Shown here: one piece after another, positions 1 through 8,378 of the stretch
Layout of the letters: each line of letters begins with the position of its first letter
Numbering within the stretch: position 1 is the first letter of the stretch
Assembly: GCA_029247205.1 (NCBI GenBank)
Contig: JAQWLT010000006.1
Location: forward strand, 1 to 38,878
Origin: Phycisphaerales bacterium
GTDB lineage: Bacteria; Planctomycetota; Phycisphaerae; Phycisphaerales; SM1A02
Direction: 5' to 3'
DNA length: 38,878 nt
The notes under the pieces: generated by a model
What the model saw: the letters and a program-made list of their open reading frames with translations, nothing else
What the model was told of the DNA's origin: nothing
Databases searched by the model: none
Position numbers and translations under genes: made by a program

Positions 1-1
1 C

Positions 2-44
2 CGAAGCGGCGGCCCTGAGCGAATCGCTCGAGGCCGCCGCTTCG
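2..44. repeat. Near-perfect intragenic hairpin inside aroDE
   Basis: Bases 2-14 are the exact reverse complement of bases 32-44 (13 bp, very GC-rich). Inside, bases 17-21 pair with 25-29 around a 3-nt loop, with one mismatch and one G-T pair between the two stems. It encodes the alanine-rich helix EAAALSESLEAAAS. It may be a by-product of that repetitive peptide in a GC-rich gene, or an RNA structure in the mRNA. Confidence 0.5.
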
Positions 45-1508
45 CTGCGCGCTCACGGGGCCAGCATGATTGAGTGGCGGCTCGATGCCATATGTGGCCG
101 CGACGAGGCATGCTCGGTGACGACAGCAATTGTCGATGCAGGACCAGCGCTGCTGACCTGTCGAAGCCGTGAAGAAGGCGGCGTATACGCTGGCGGGGAT
201 GACGACTTTGCGGCATGGCTCCAAGAGTCTGCAATATTGCGTCTTGACGGGGTATGGATCGATATCGAGTACGCACGCTGGGAACGATCGTCAGCGGTTC
301 GTGTTGCAGCTGAAGCTGTCCGCGCTGCGGGCGGCAGCGTGCTTTGCTCCTTCCATGACTTTGATGGCCGCCCTGTTGATCTTCGCCGCCGCGCTGCTGC
401 AATGCAGACATTGCCTGTCGATGCCGTGAAACTTGTATGGCAGGCTCGGACGCTCAGGGACTGCGTTGAGTGCCGCGAGTTATTGGCCGAGCGAGTTACT
501 CCGATGATTGCGCTGTGTATGGGCCCCGCAGGCCTCATGACTCGGGTGATGGCTGGCGCATGGGGTGGTATGGCGACCTTTGCTGCAGCGAGCGATGTCT
601 TCGCAACTGCCTCTGGCCAACCAACACTGGACACACTCACTCGGCAGTATAGATTTTCGCAGATTGGTCCGGATACTCGGATATTTGGGCTTCTTGGAGA
701 TCCCATCGGAAAGAGCCCTGGGTTTGTGATGCACAATGCCGCCTTTGATGCGGCCGATTTTAATGGTGTCTATCTTCCACTTCCTGTTGCCGCTGGGTGG
801 GAGTCCTTGAAGGCAACGATGGCGACATTGCTTGAGGATGAGGGCACGCACCTTGGCGGTGTCTCAATTACGCTGCCGCACAAGGTTGATGCGATTCGAC
901 TTATTGAGGCAAGGCGTGGGGCAGTATCGGCGACTGCGGCTGCGTGCCACGCCGTCAATACCTTGACAGTTGAGAGTGGTGGCGCGATTGCGGGCGATAA
1001 CACCGACGGGATTGGAATCATCGAGCCACTGACATCGCTTGGCGCGGTGCTGAGTGGCGGCTATGCGGCGGTACTTGGTGCTGGCGGCGCGGCGCGTGCG
1101 GCCATCTCGGCGCTGGTTGGTGCTGGCGCGTCTGTTGATGTCTTCAATCGCACGCCTGAAACAGCCGAGGCAATGGCGAGCGAACTATCGCTCGGTGACA
1201 GCGTGCGTGTGGGCTCATCGCCACGCAGGTACGACGTTGTGGTGCAGGCGACGAGTGTGGGAATGGCCCATGGCCCATTGCCGCTGGGTGATGCCTTTGA
1301 GGCTGTTGGCTTGCCGAGCGATGTGGCGCTTGACGCCAAGAGTGTTGTACTTGAGACGATCTACGACCCACTTGAGACACCCTTTGTGCTTGCCGCCAAA
1401 CGCATTGGGTGCGGTGTTGCAACTGGCCGCGACATGTGGCTTGCCCAAGCCGCAGCGCAGCAAATGTTGTGGACTAGCAAGACGCCTCCCGTTGATTTGT
1501 GGAAGTAG
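3..1508 (+). CDS. aroDE: Bifunctional type I 3-dehydroquinate dehydratase / shikimate dehydrogenase (5' partial)
   Basis: Two consecutive shikimate-pathway enzymes are fused: 3-dehydroquinate to 3-dehydroshikimate, then NADPH-dependent reduction to shikimate, both cytosolic. The reading frame is open from base 3 without a start, and the first internal ATG (66) lies just before the conserved EWRLD strand, so the true start is upstream of the window. The dehydratase half shows LTCRSREEGG, WIDIEYAR, LCSFHDFDGRP (catalytic His) and VDAVKLVWQAR (Schiff-base Lys). The dehydrogenase half follows from about base 680, with FGLLGDPIGKSPG, SITLPHK (catalytic Lys), AGDNTDG, the GAGGAARAA nucleotide loop, NRTPETAEA and ATSVGM. 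This order is known from plants and from Planctomycetes/Chlamydiae. It converges on aroC with only 7 nt between the stops. The domain assignment is very secure; only the N-terminus is missing. Confidence 0.95.
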   Translation, partial: EAAALSESLEAAASLRAHGASMIEWRLDAICGRDEACSVTTAIVDAGPALLTCRSREEGGVYAGGDDDFAAWLQESAILRLDGVWIDIEYARWERSSAVRVAAEAVRAAGGSVLCSFHDFDGRPVDLRRRAAAMQTLPVDAVKLVWQARTLRDCVECRELLAERVTPMIALCMGPAGLMTRVMAGAWGGMATFAAASDVFATASGQPTLDTLTRQYRFSQIGPDTRIFGLLGDPIGKSPGFVMHNAAFDAADFNGVYLPLPVAAGWESLKATMATLLEDEGTHLGGVSITLPHKVDAIRLIEARRGAVSATAAACHAVNTLTVESGGAIAGDNTDGIGIIEPLTSLGAVLSGGYAAVLGAGGAARAAISALVGAGASVDVFNRTPETAEAMASELSLGDSVRVGSSPRRYDVVVQATSVGMAHGPLPLGDAFEAVGLPSDVALDAKSVVLETIYDPLETPFVLAAKRIGCGVATGRDMWLAQAAAQQMLWTSKTPPVDLWK

Positions 1509-1515
1509 GAAGCAG

Positions 1516-2652
1516 CTAGCCGAGGCGTCGTGCGAGTTCGTCCATGGTGTCGCCACCATAGGTGTTCATCATTGCTGCAGCGATTTCAAATGCGACGACA
1601 TGTTCCATCACCACACTCGCCGCTGATACCGCGCACACATCACTTCGTTCGTAATCGCTTCGCTCGGATTCGCCGGTCTTGAGGTTGACGCTCGGCATCC
1701 CTTGTAGCAGCGTGCTGATTGGTTTCATAGCGCCTGTAACGACGACAGGTTGCCCATTGGTCATGCCGCCTTCAATTCCGCCTGCTCGATTCGTTGCCCG
1801 TATCCACCCTCGACTGCGTGTGTCGCGCGTGGTGGCATCTTGTCCAATGGAGTCGTGCACTTCTGAGCCCCATCGTTCGGCGACTTCGCGGCCGAGCCCG
1901 ATCTCGACGCTCTTGAATGCTTGGATACTCATGACTGCACCAGCGAGTTTGCCATCGAGGCATGCTGTTCGGGTCATGCAAGAACCAAGTCCTATTGGGC
2001 AACCCAGTACATGTACTCGGCAGAGACCGCCAACAGTGTCTTTATTCTTCTTGGCTGACCGTACATGCGACTCCATGCCCTTGGTGGCGTCGGCGTCGGG
2101 GCAGTACATAGAGGACTCGTCTCGAGCAGCTCGCGCCGCATCAATCGTTGTTTCGGTGATATCCAATTCGATTTCGATATCTCGCATCGCCGTGACATAA
2201 CCAAAGGCTTGGATGCCCAGAGCGCGAAGCAGGCAGTGAGCCAAGGCGGCCCCCGCCGTACGGGCCGCGGTTTGCCTTGCACTGGCGCGCTCAAGAATAT
2301 TGCGGCAATCATCGGTGTCGTACTTCACTGCACCCGCGAGGTCAGCATGCCCTGGGCGGGGGCGATGTACTGGGGGAGTGCGTTCAAGATCATCCAACCG
2401 GCTGTCACGATTTGGCACGAGCAAGGCCACGGGGGCACCGGTCGTCTGCCCAAGTCGAATGCCACCAAGCCACTCAACATGATCATCTTCGATTCGTTGG
2501 CGCCCACCACGCCCATATCCACCTTGGCGTCGGCGGAGTTCGGCGTTGATGAATTCCTCATCGACAATGAGTCCGGCCGGAAGACCACTCACAATGGCGA
2601 TGCCGCCAGGGCCATGTGATTCGCCAGCGGTTTGCAGGGTGAGTTCGCTCAC
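1516..2652 (-). CDS. aroC: Chorismate synthase
   Basis: It converts 5-enolpyruvylshikimate-3-phosphate to chorismate, the last shared step of aromatic amino-acid synthesis, using reduced FMN. The 378-residue protein matches the usual family length of about 360-400. Family signatures are visible: TAGESHGPG at the N-terminus, RRQGGYGRGGRQ, KYDTDDCRNILERASARQTAARTA (a typical chorismate synthase block), and GGIEGGMTNGQPVVV toward the C-terminus, followed by KTGESERSDYERSDVCAV. The start is GTG at 2652, directly before SELTLQTAGESHG. There is no obvious Shine-Dalgarno. A TAACAT hexamer on the minus strand (2665-2660) sits about 7 nt before the GTG, so a leaderless mRNA is possible but unproven. 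It lies downstream of the clpB terminator and converges on aroDE, so two shikimate functions sit tail to tail. Confidence 0.96.
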   Translation of the reverse strand: MSELTLQTAGESHGPGGIAIVSGLPAGLIVDEEFINAELRRRQGGYGRGGRQRIEDDHVEWLGGIRLGQTTGAPVALLVPNRDSRLDDLERTPPVHRPRPGHADLAGAVKYDTDDCRNILERASARQTAARTAGAALAHCLLRALGIQAFGYVTAMRDIEIELDITETTIDAARAARDESSMYCPDADATKGMESHVRSAKKNKDTVGGLCRVHVLGCPIGLGSCMTRTACLDGKLAGAVMSIQAFKSVEIGLGREVAERWGSEVHDSIGQDATTRDTRSRGWIRATNRAGGIEGGMTNGQPVVVTGAMKPISTLLQGMPSVNLKTGESERSDYERSDVCAVSAASVVMEHVVAFEIAAAMMNTYGGDTMDELARRLG

Positions 2653-2725
2653 GCTGGGAATGTTACAGCAGGTCTGGCTAGAGCAAGCGGTGTCCTCGTT
2701 GGTTCATGCGTGAAGTCCAAAAACA

Positions 2726-2764
2726 GGTCGACCCGAAACAAGAGGGGTTTGTTTCGGGTCGACC
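2726..2764 (-). terminator. Intrinsic terminator of clpB
   Basis: A perfect 16-bp stem (2726-2741 with 2749-2764) encloses a 7-nt loop. Read on the minus strand, the stem is followed by TGTTTTTGG, giving the U-tract expected of a Rho-independent terminator. It lies about 120 nt past the clpB stop. Both stem ends contain the self-palindrome GGTCGACC, so it could also act as a protein-binding site upstream of aroC. Among the gene ends inspected it is the clearest terminator in the window. Confidence 0.8.
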
Positions 2765-2885
2765 CGATTGAGAGAGGAGCCAGGGGAGGCGGTGAGAGGC
2801 CCGCCGTTTGATGCCCCCACTACGGAGGGTGTATGTGTTTGTGTGAAGACGATACGCAAGAAATCGGGGGGATGGCTGTAAGTGT

Positions 2886-5543
2886 CTATTTGACAGCAGT
2901 TTCCCTAAGTGTTTTTTGTGTTGCCCCAGTGTGCGTTGGCGCTGTCACCTCAAACTCAAAGCGTTCGCCATCAGAGTCAATGTGTACACGCGAACCCTCC
3001 ACCACAGTATTGGACAGCAGCCTGACAGCGATTTCGTTCTCGATCTGTCGCTGAATGACGCGTTTCAAAGGACGAGCCCCGAATTGCGGGTCCCATCCTG
3101 CCTCCGCCAATGCATCGAGCGCGACGTTTGACACATCCAGTTCAATGTCTCGCTCACGGAGTCGCGCTCGAAGCAGATCGAGTTGAACCTCAACGATTTG
3201 TCGCAATTGAGGGCGACTGAGCCCGTGGAAAACAATCGTTTCATCGATTCGATTCAAGAGTTCAGGGCGCATGCTGTGTTTGAGTTGCTCACGCATGGCA
3301 GCCTCAATGGCCTCATCTGAGTCGCCGCGATCGCTCATTTCAAGTAGTTGGGCCGAACCAATATTGCTGGTCATCACGATGATTGTGTTGGTGAAGTCGA
3401 CGGTGCGACCATGGCCGTCGGTGAGGCGGCCGTCATCGAGCACTTGTAAGAGAATATTGGAGACGTCGGGATGAGCCTTCTCGATTTCATCAAAGAGAAC
3501 GACGCAGTAGGGACGACGCCGCACGGCCTCGGTGAGACGGCCACCCTCCTCGTAGCCAACATAGCCGGGAGGCGCGCCAATGAGCCGCGCGATGGCGTGC
3601 TGTTCCATGAACTCGCTCATATCGATCCGAACCATGGCGCCTTCGCTGCTGAATAGAAACTCAGCAAGAGCTTTGCAAAGCTCAGTTTTTCCAACGCCAG
3701 TTGGCCCGAGAAAGAGAAAGGAACCAATCGGTCGTGTTGGTTGGCCAAGTCCGGCTCGGCTACGGCGAACAGCATCGCTGACCGCACCGACGGCTTCGGA
3801 TTGCCCGACGATACGCCGCTGCAAAGCTGTTTCCATATTGAGCAGTCGATCTCGTTCCGCTTCGATGAGTCTCGTCGCGGGAATGCCAGTCCATCGGCCG
3901 ACAACGTCCGCGATCATTTCTGGACCAACTTCTTCGCTGACAAGATTGTCGCCGTCCTGTTGTCTTGCATCGAGCTTGCATTCGATGTCGGCCATTCTCG
4001 CTTGCAGATCAGGTATTTCTCCGTATTGAATACGGGCAGCCACTTCGAGATCGCCTCGCCGTTGTGCTTGCTCAAGTTCAGTGCGAAACGCATCGATGCG
4101 TTCCTTGGCCGCGCGAACATCATCGAGTTCAGACTTTTCGACTTCCCATTGTGCTGTCAAACATTGATTCCGTTCGTCGAGATCGGCGACTTCTGATTCA
4201 ATTACCTCAAGCCGAATGCGGGATGCGTCATCCTTCTCCTTACGCAGGGCTTCGCGTTCGATCTCAAGTTGCAGGAGGCGTCGTCTGAGTTCATCGAGTT
4301 CAATGGGCATTGAGTCATTCTCAATGCGGAGTTGGGATGCGGCCTCATCGAGTAGGTCAATGGCCTTGTCCGGCAGGAACCGATCGGAGATGTACCGATT
4401 CGAAAGAGTAGCAGCGGCGACAAGCGCAGCATCTTGAATGCGGATGCCATGATGCGCTTCGTAGCGACCTTTGAGTCCACGAAGAATGGCGATTGTGTCT
4501 TCGACGGTTGGTTCTTGTACGAAGACGGGCTGGAAGCGTCGTTCGAACGCTGCATCCTTCTCGATGTGCTGGCGATACTCGTTGAGTGTCGTTGCTCCAA
4601 TGCAGCGGAGTTCGCCTCGCGCCAGAGCGGGCTTGAGCAAGTTCCCTGCGCTGACAGATCCTTCAGCCTGGCCAGCGCCAACGATGGTGTGTAGTTCGTC
4701 GATGAATAACACAATGCGGCCTTCAGCGGCCTGCACTTCACGGAGAACGGCCTTCAGTCGCTCTTCAAACTCACCGCGAAACTTAGCTCCTGCGAGAAGT
4801 TGCCCAACGTCGAGGGCCATGATGCGAGCACTGCGAAGTGATGACGGGCAGTCTCGGTTGATAATGCGTTGCGCGAGTCCTTCTGCAATCGCTGTTTTTC
4901 CAACACCAGGTTCGCCGATGAGGACTGGGTTGTTCTTGGTTCGACGGCTCAGTACTTGCATGCATCGGCGGATCTCCTCATCGCGGCCGATGACAGGGTC
5001 GAGTGTGCCAGACTGTGCAAGGGCGGTGAGATCAATGGCATACTTGGCAAGCGCCTCGAAGTTCGAATCGGCCTCTGGGTCATCGATCGCGTTGATGCCG
5101 GATGCGGACCGGACTTGCCCGATGGCTTCGCCGATCAGGCTTGCGTCAAGCCCGACGGTATTCATGGCGGCTTGGCTCGGCGAGACGATCGTGGCCAGTG
5201 CCAGAAGCAGATGTTCAGCCGAGGCAAACTGATCACCCATGTCACCAGCCCTCCGCTCCGCTTCTTCCAGAACGTTGTTCAGCACTCCACTTGGGATGGG
5301 CTCATGTGGTGTAGAGGCCGAGACTGTTGGAAGAGAGGCAAGTTCAGCCGCCACTAACTCCCTGAGCGTGCTCGGCCTGAAACCAGCCCGCTCGATAAGC
5401 ATTCGCGTCGTTCCGCGATCGTCGTTCAATAAGGCTTGCAGCAGGTGCAGTGGTCCGAATTCGGGGTGCGAGGCATCACGGGCGAGCATCTGCGCGGCAG
5501 CAATGGCTTGCCTTGCCATGGTCGTGAAGCGATCAATATTCAT
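2886..5543 (-). CDS. clpB: ATP-dependent disaggregase ClpB (Hsp100)
   Basis: This hexameric AAA+ chaperone pulls polypeptides out of aggregates together with DnaK/DnaJ/GrpE in the cytosol. The 885-residue product has the ClpB layout: a Clp N-domain (about 1-150), NBD1 with Walker A GEPGVGKT (210-217) and [13 protein letters not shown], a long coiled-coil middle domain (about 400-530, with the heptad-rich arginine/glutamate stretch), and NBD2 with GPTGVGKT (about 612-619) and [29 protein letters not shown]. The start at 5543 ([13 protein letters not shown]) is chosen because ClpB proteins begin there and a GGAG lies 9 nt upstream; the frame is open further up, but that extension is Cys/Trp-rich and not family-like. 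A 46-codon ORF with its own Shine-Dalgarno overlaps this start by 11 nt. I saw no CIRCE element upstream. Confidence 0.96.
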   Translation of the reverse strand: MNIDRFTTMARQAIAAAQMLARDASHPEFGPLHLLQALLNDDRGTTRMLIERAGFRPSTLRELVAAELASLPTVSASTPHEPIPSGVLNNVLEEAERRAGDMGDQFASAEHLLLALATIVSPSQAAMNTVGLDASLIGEAIGQVRSASGINAIDDPEADSNFEALAKYAIDLTALAQSGTLDPVIGRDEEIRRCMQVLSRRTKNNPVLIGEPGVGKTAIAEGLAQRIINRDCPSSLRSARIMALDVGQLLAGAKFRGEFEERLKAVLREVQAAEGRIVLFIDELHTIVGAGQAEGSVSAGNLLKPALARGELRCIGATTLNEYRQHIEKDAAFERRFQPVFVQEPTVEDTIAILRGLKGRYEAHHGIRIQDAALVAAATLSNRYISDRFLPDKAIDLLDEAASQLRIENDSMPIELDELRRRLLQLEIEREALRKEKDDASRIRLEVIESEVADLDERNQCLTAQWEVEKSELDDVRAAKERIDAFRTELEQAQRRGDLEVAARIQYGEIPDLQARMADIECKLDARQQDGDNLVSEEVGPEMIADVVGRWTGIPATRLIEAERDRLLNMETALQRRIVGQSEAVGAVSDAVRRSRAGLGQPTRPIGSFLFLGPTGVGKTELCKALAEFLFSSEGAMVRIDMSEFMEQHAIARLIGAPPGYVGYEEGGRLTEAVRRRPYCVVLFDEIEKAHPDVSNILLQVLDDGRLTDGHGRTVDFTNTIIVMTSNIGSAQLLEMSDRGDSDEAIEAAMREQLKHSMRPELLNRIDETIVFHGLSRPQLRQIVEVQLDLLRARLRERDIELDVSNVALDALAEAGWDPQFGARPLKRVIQRQIENEIAVRLLSNTVVEGSRVHIDSDGERFEFEVTAPTHTGATQKTLRETAVK

Positions 5544-5673
5544 CGTGTGGTTCTCCGTCGGCATCACACACTGTGGGGGTCTGAACGGGGCATGTACAGC
5601 CCAGCATGTTGGAGTCGCAATTGCCATGCCGAACGAATGACCGCTCTGATGCGTAGGAGAGGTGTTCTTCCAT
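5533..5673 (-). CDS. Possible 46-aa upstream ORF overlapping the clpB start
   Basis: I do not recognise this peptide. It starts at ATG 5673 with AGGA at 5684-5681 on the minus strand, spaced 7 nt, which is a better ribosome site than that of many genes here. It ends with TGA at 5535-5533, overlapping the clpB ATG (5543) by 11 nt in another frame, the geometry expected for translational coupling. The product begins MEEHLSYASERSFVRHG and contains a GNCDSN..GCTCPV cysteine cluster (three Cys) and an acidic end. It has no membrane segment. It could be a leader peptide that tunes clpB, a small zinc- or redox-active protein, or chance. Confidence 0.4.
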   Translation of the reverse strand: MEEHLSYASERSFVRHGNCDSNMLGCTCPVQTPTVCDADGEPHDEY

Positions 5674-5680
5674 CGAGTCA

Positions 5681-5684
5681 TCCT
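5681..5684 (-). promoter_or_regulatory. Shine-Dalgarno of the clpB upstream ORF
   Basis: AGGA on the minus strand, 7 nt before the ATG at 5673. It is the main reason to take the upstream ORF seriously. Confidence 0.45.
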
Positions 5685-5717
5685 GCCACATCGGCAGGGC
5701 GAGCGATAGGAACCGAC

Positions 5718-5737
5718 CCACACGACAATTGGTGTGG
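5718..5737. repeat. Small inverted repeat between clpB and the DUF1573 gene
   Basis: CCACAC (5718-5723) pairs with GTGTGG (5732-5737) around an 8-nt spacer that itself contains the palindrome CAATTG. It sits in the divergent promoter region between clpB and the DUF1573 gene and could be an operator; no regulator is suggested by the sequence. Confidence 0.3.
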
Positions 5738-5778
5738 TGATACAGGTGTGTCCAATAGCCACTGATTAGGATGGAGCC

Positions 5779-6552
5779 ATGTCGATTCAAAAAGAGAGCC
5801 GTGGATCGCTGCAGCAGCAGGCCATCGCCATCGTCGTTGTCTTGCTTTTTGTAGGTCTTGGCATTTGGATGTTGCTGTCGAGGGCGCCGTTTGGCGGCCC
5901 TCGCGTGCATGACTTTGGACTCGTATCTTTTGAGGAACCTCCACATCGTCTTCAACACATCTTTGAACTGACCAACGAGGGAAGTGTCCCGATTCAAATC
6001 GTGAAGTCCAAGAGCACATGCGGTTGCACCCAAGCGACTGTGTCTGGAGAAATTGTTCAGCCAGGTGAAGTGCTCGATGTGCCCGTTTCTCTGCGACTTG
6101 ATCGCAGTGGTGACAAGGAAGGCGTCGTAACAATCTTCTTTGACACCGGTGGATCCATTGATCTCACCGTGCGGGCCCGAGGCTTGCCAACGCGGACGCT
6201 GCGTCTGACGCCAGATATTGTGAGGCTGCGGCCACCACTCGGTATTGGTACAACAAGGTTGCGCATGGAGTCGGCTGAAACCCCGCCAATGCCAAGTGTC
6301 ACTGTGCCAGATCTCTTGACGGTCAGTGTTGCACCCTGGAAGCAGGTGGGCTTTGCCGAAGAGGAATCTGGCATTCATCCCTCATGGATGTCGACGGTCA
6401 CGGTGAAAGCAGAAGGCGAGTGGCCGCTTGCTGGGCAAAAGATTCAGTTCCTTTTTCCTGATGGCGATCATGTTGAGGTGACCGTGAATCCACCACTCAT
6501 GATTGCCCCGCCGCAGCCATTTGAAAATCCGAAGCCGCTTGCGGATCCCTGA
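5779..6552 (+). CDS. Membrane-anchored DUF1573 domain protein
   Basis: Function unknown. The 257-residue protein has one N-terminal membrane anchor (about residues 14-34, AIAIVVVLLFVGLGIWMLL) followed by a soluble region placed outside the cytoplasm. That region is a typical DUF1573 Ig-like fold: HDFGLVSFEEPPHRLQHIF, FELTNEGSVPIQIVKSKSTCGCT (Cys81 and Cys83 in the STCGCT signature), GEVLDVPVSLRL and GVVTIFF. A second beta-rich stretch and a proline-rich tail follow. GGAG lies a few bases before the ATG at 5779. DUF1573 proteins are abundant in Planctomycetes and Bacteroidetes, but their role is not established. Its last 56 nt overlap the end of the convergent cobalamin-binding gene. Confidence 0.85.
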   Translation: MSIQKESRGSLQQQAIAIVVVLLFVGLGIWMLLSRAPFGGPRVHDFGLVSFEEPPHRLQHIFELTNEGSVPIQIVKSKSTCGCTQATVSGEIVQPGEVLDVPVSLRLDRSGDKEGVVTIFFDTGGSIDLTVRARGLPTRTLRLTPDIVRLRPPLGIGTTRLRMESAETPPMPSVTVPDLLTVSVAPWKQVGFAEEESGIHPSWMSTVTVKAEGEWPLAGQKIQFLFPDGDHVEVTVNPPLMIAPPQPFENPKPLADP

Positions 6553-7402
6553 GCCAAGGCACGAGCCACTCAAACACATCGATCAGACGCGGCCCAGGCC
6601 GGCTGAAACTCGAGGTGCCATCAAGTACTTGAACGTGACTATTTTGTACTGCTGGTAGTGCGTGCCACCAGTCGGTTGCTCGGAGTGCGTCGAGATGCGG
6701 CTCAATGTTGTCAAGTGCAACGCCGCAGGGTGCGATGATGATGCGTTCAGGCCTCGCCTCAATCAGAACCGAAGGGTCGATGGCGTGTGAGGCTTCGCCT
6801 GGACGTGGCCCAATGGGCAGGCCGCCAGCTGCGGCGATCATGCCGGGCGTCCATAGGCCAGCGAGATGCAGCGGATCAGTCCACTCGATGACGGCCGTCC
6901 GTGGTCCATCGACATATGGATTGACATGATCGCGAGCATCACAAAATCGGGCTCGCAGTGCCACCATGATTCGTGCTGCGTCTTCAGTGTGCCCGCATGC
7001 CTGGCCAACTTCTATGACGGTGTCAAAGATGTCTTCGATGGATCGGGGGTTGAGTGAGCAAATGGCAGGTGTTGGTGTGAGTTCCTTGCAGAGTTGCTGT
7101 ACGGCACCGAGATCGGCGCTGCACACGCTGCATAAGTCTTGGGTGATCAGGAGTGTTGGTCGGAGTTCACGAATCCGGTCTATGTCGAGGGTGTAGAGCG
7201 ATCCGTTCGTGCGAATGGCCAGATCCACGGCAGTCGATATTTGAGCCGGACTTGCAGAAGGAATACTGGCACAGCTGACAATTGGAAGATCAGCGAGCCC
7301 GGGGGGGAACCCATCTTCATGACTTCTTCCGACAAGCAGATCAGCCGCACCAATGGCGTTCATAATTTCGGCGGCGGCTGGCGTGAGCGTAATAACTCGC
7401 AT
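6497..7402 (-). CDS. Cobalamin-binding protein, BtuF-like helical-backbone metal receptor
   Basis: The 301-residue protein belongs to the BtuF/periplasmic-binding (FecCD partner) fold that binds vitamin B12 or chelated metals. Visible signatures are LTPAAAEIMNAIGAADLLVGRSHE, LYTLDIDRIRELRPTLLITQ, LCSVC (a CxxC), and a C-terminal lobe with VLIEARPERIIIAPCG and RATDWWHALPAV. The start at 7402 (MRVITLTPAAAEI) is the family's usual beginning; the frame is open upstream to 7564 but that extension overlaps tatD and does not look like a signal peptide. Without a signal sequence it resembles the cytosolic cobalamin-binding proteins rather than the ABC-transporter receptor, and no BtuC or BtuD gene is nearby. 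The ligand is inferred from family only. Its 3' end overlaps the DUF1573 gene. Confidence 0.8.
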   Translation of the reverse strand: MRVITLTPAAAEIMNAIGAADLLVGRSHEDGFPPGLADLPIVSCASIPSASPAQISTAVDLAIRTNGSLYTLDIDRIRELRPTLLITQDLCSVCSADLGAVQQLCKELTPTPAICSLNPRSIEDIFDTVIEVGQACGHTEDAARIMVALRARFCDARDHVNPYVDGPRTAVIEWTDPLHLAGLWTPGMIAAAGGLPIGPRPGEASHAIDPSVLIEARPERIIIAPCGVALDNIEPHLDALRATDWWHALPAVQNSHVQVLDGTSSFSRPGPRLIDVFEWLVPWLRDPQAASDFQMAAAGQS

Positions 7403-7469
7403 TGGTGAGAGATCGTAGGGCAGGCCGGCATGGATGGTGGGGGCATCCTGCGGTACTGTTGCCGCCAAC

Positions 7470-8249
7470 GTGATTGACACCCATTGCCATCTCACAGGTG
7501 ATCGATACAAGGGCGGGCTCGGGGCGATCCTCACTACGGCCCGCGAGGCTGGCCTCTCGGCCATGATCGCTGTGGCAGTCGATGTGGAAGACGCGTATGC
7601 AGCTCAATCGCTTTCCGAGGCCGAGCCGGATGTGTGGTGCACGGCAGGCGTGCACCCCTCTGAGGCTGGCCGCGACCATAACCTGGAGCAATTAGAGCAG
7701 TTGATCAGTCACCCTCGATGTCTGGCCTGGGGCGAAATGGGGCTCGATGGTCACTGGCCCGACCCAACCTTGCCAGCCCAGCGAGCACTGTTTGAGGCGC
7801 AACTCGCTGTCGTTAAACAGGTTGACGGCCTTGGCGGGGCTCTTAAGCCCATCATTTTGCATAGCAGGCGGGCGGTCGAGGAGGTCCTCGAGACGCTCAA
7901 GCGGGTCGGCATCTGTGGATCGCGATGTGTGTTTCACTGCTTCACAGAAGGCCCAGAACTTATTCATCCAGTGCTGGCTTTCGGAGCCCATGTTTCATTT
8001 ACGGGCGTAGTCACCTATCGAAATGCGGCAGATGTTGCGGCAGCTTCTGATGAGGTGCCTCTAGATCGATTGATGGTCGAAACTGACAGTCCGTATTTGA
8101 CACCGGAGCCGCACCGCGGAACCTGGCCAAATGAGCCCGCAAATGTCGTGCATGTGTCCCATTATTTGGCCGCACGTCGTGGGATGAGCAATGCCGATTT
8201 CGAGGCTGCAACCGATGCCACGGCGCAAAGTTTTTTTGGAGTACCTTGA
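7470..8249 (+). CDS. tatD: TatD family metal-dependent DNase
   Basis: TatD enzymes are TIM-barrel metallohydrolases with 3'-5' exonuclease or DNase activity linked to DNA repair and turnover. The metal ligands are all present: VIDTHCHL (HxH) at the start, WGEMGLDGHW (Glu), ILHSRRA (His), FHCFTEG (His) and VETDSPYLTPEPHRG (Asp). The length of 259 residues fits the family. I start at GTG 7470, which gives VIDTHCHL at the very N-terminus as usual; an ATG at 7434 in the same frame adds 12 residues and cannot be excluded, since neither has a clear Shine-Dalgarno. It is divergent from the cobalamin-binding gene with only about 67 nt between starts. It stands just upstream of the ACIII operon, separated by 129 nt. 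Confidence 0.93.
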   Translation: MIDTHCHLTGDRYKGGLGAILTTAREAGLSAMIAVAVDVEDAYAAQSLSEAEPDVWCTAGVHPSEAGRDHNLEQLEQLISHPRCLAWGEMGLDGHWPDPTLPAQRALFEAQLAVVKQVDGLGGALKPIILHSRRAVEEVLETLKRVGICGSRCVFHCFTEGPELIHPVLAFGAHVSFTGVVTYRNAADVAAASDEVPLDRLMVETDSPYLTPEPHRGTWPNEPANVVHVSHYLAARRGMSNADFEAATDATAQSFFGVP

Positions 8250-8297
8250 GCTTCTGTTCCCGCCATCCCTCGAACTCAGGTTTGCCTCCACTTCGCC

Positions 8298-8326
8298 TTG
8301 ACAGATGGCCCTCAAGTGCCGACCAT
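8298..8326 (+). promoter_or_regulatory. Candidate sigma-70-like promoter of the ACIII/oxidase operon
   Basis: A perfect TTGACA (8298-8303) is followed after 17 nt by GACCAT (8321-8326), which keeps the A2 and final T of a -10 box but is otherwise poor. It lies in the 129-nt gap between tatD and actA, the only sizeable non-coding gap before the 13-gene operon. Confidence 0.35.
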
Positions 8327-8378
8327 GGCTGATTCTAGATCGTGAATGTTTTCACAAACCCGCAGGATCGGTGTATCT

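Noticed and set aside
5544-5762. N-terminal extension of ClpB by 73 residues
   Set aside because: The extension is Trp/Cys/Pro-rich and unlike any ClpB N-terminus, while ATG 5543 has a ribosome site and the family's usual first residues.
5674-6378. A long minus-strand frame that continues upstream of the 46-codon clpB leader ORF
   Set aside because: Most of it is antisense to the DUF1573 gene. Only the last 46 codons, with their own Shine-Dalgarno, are worth keeping.
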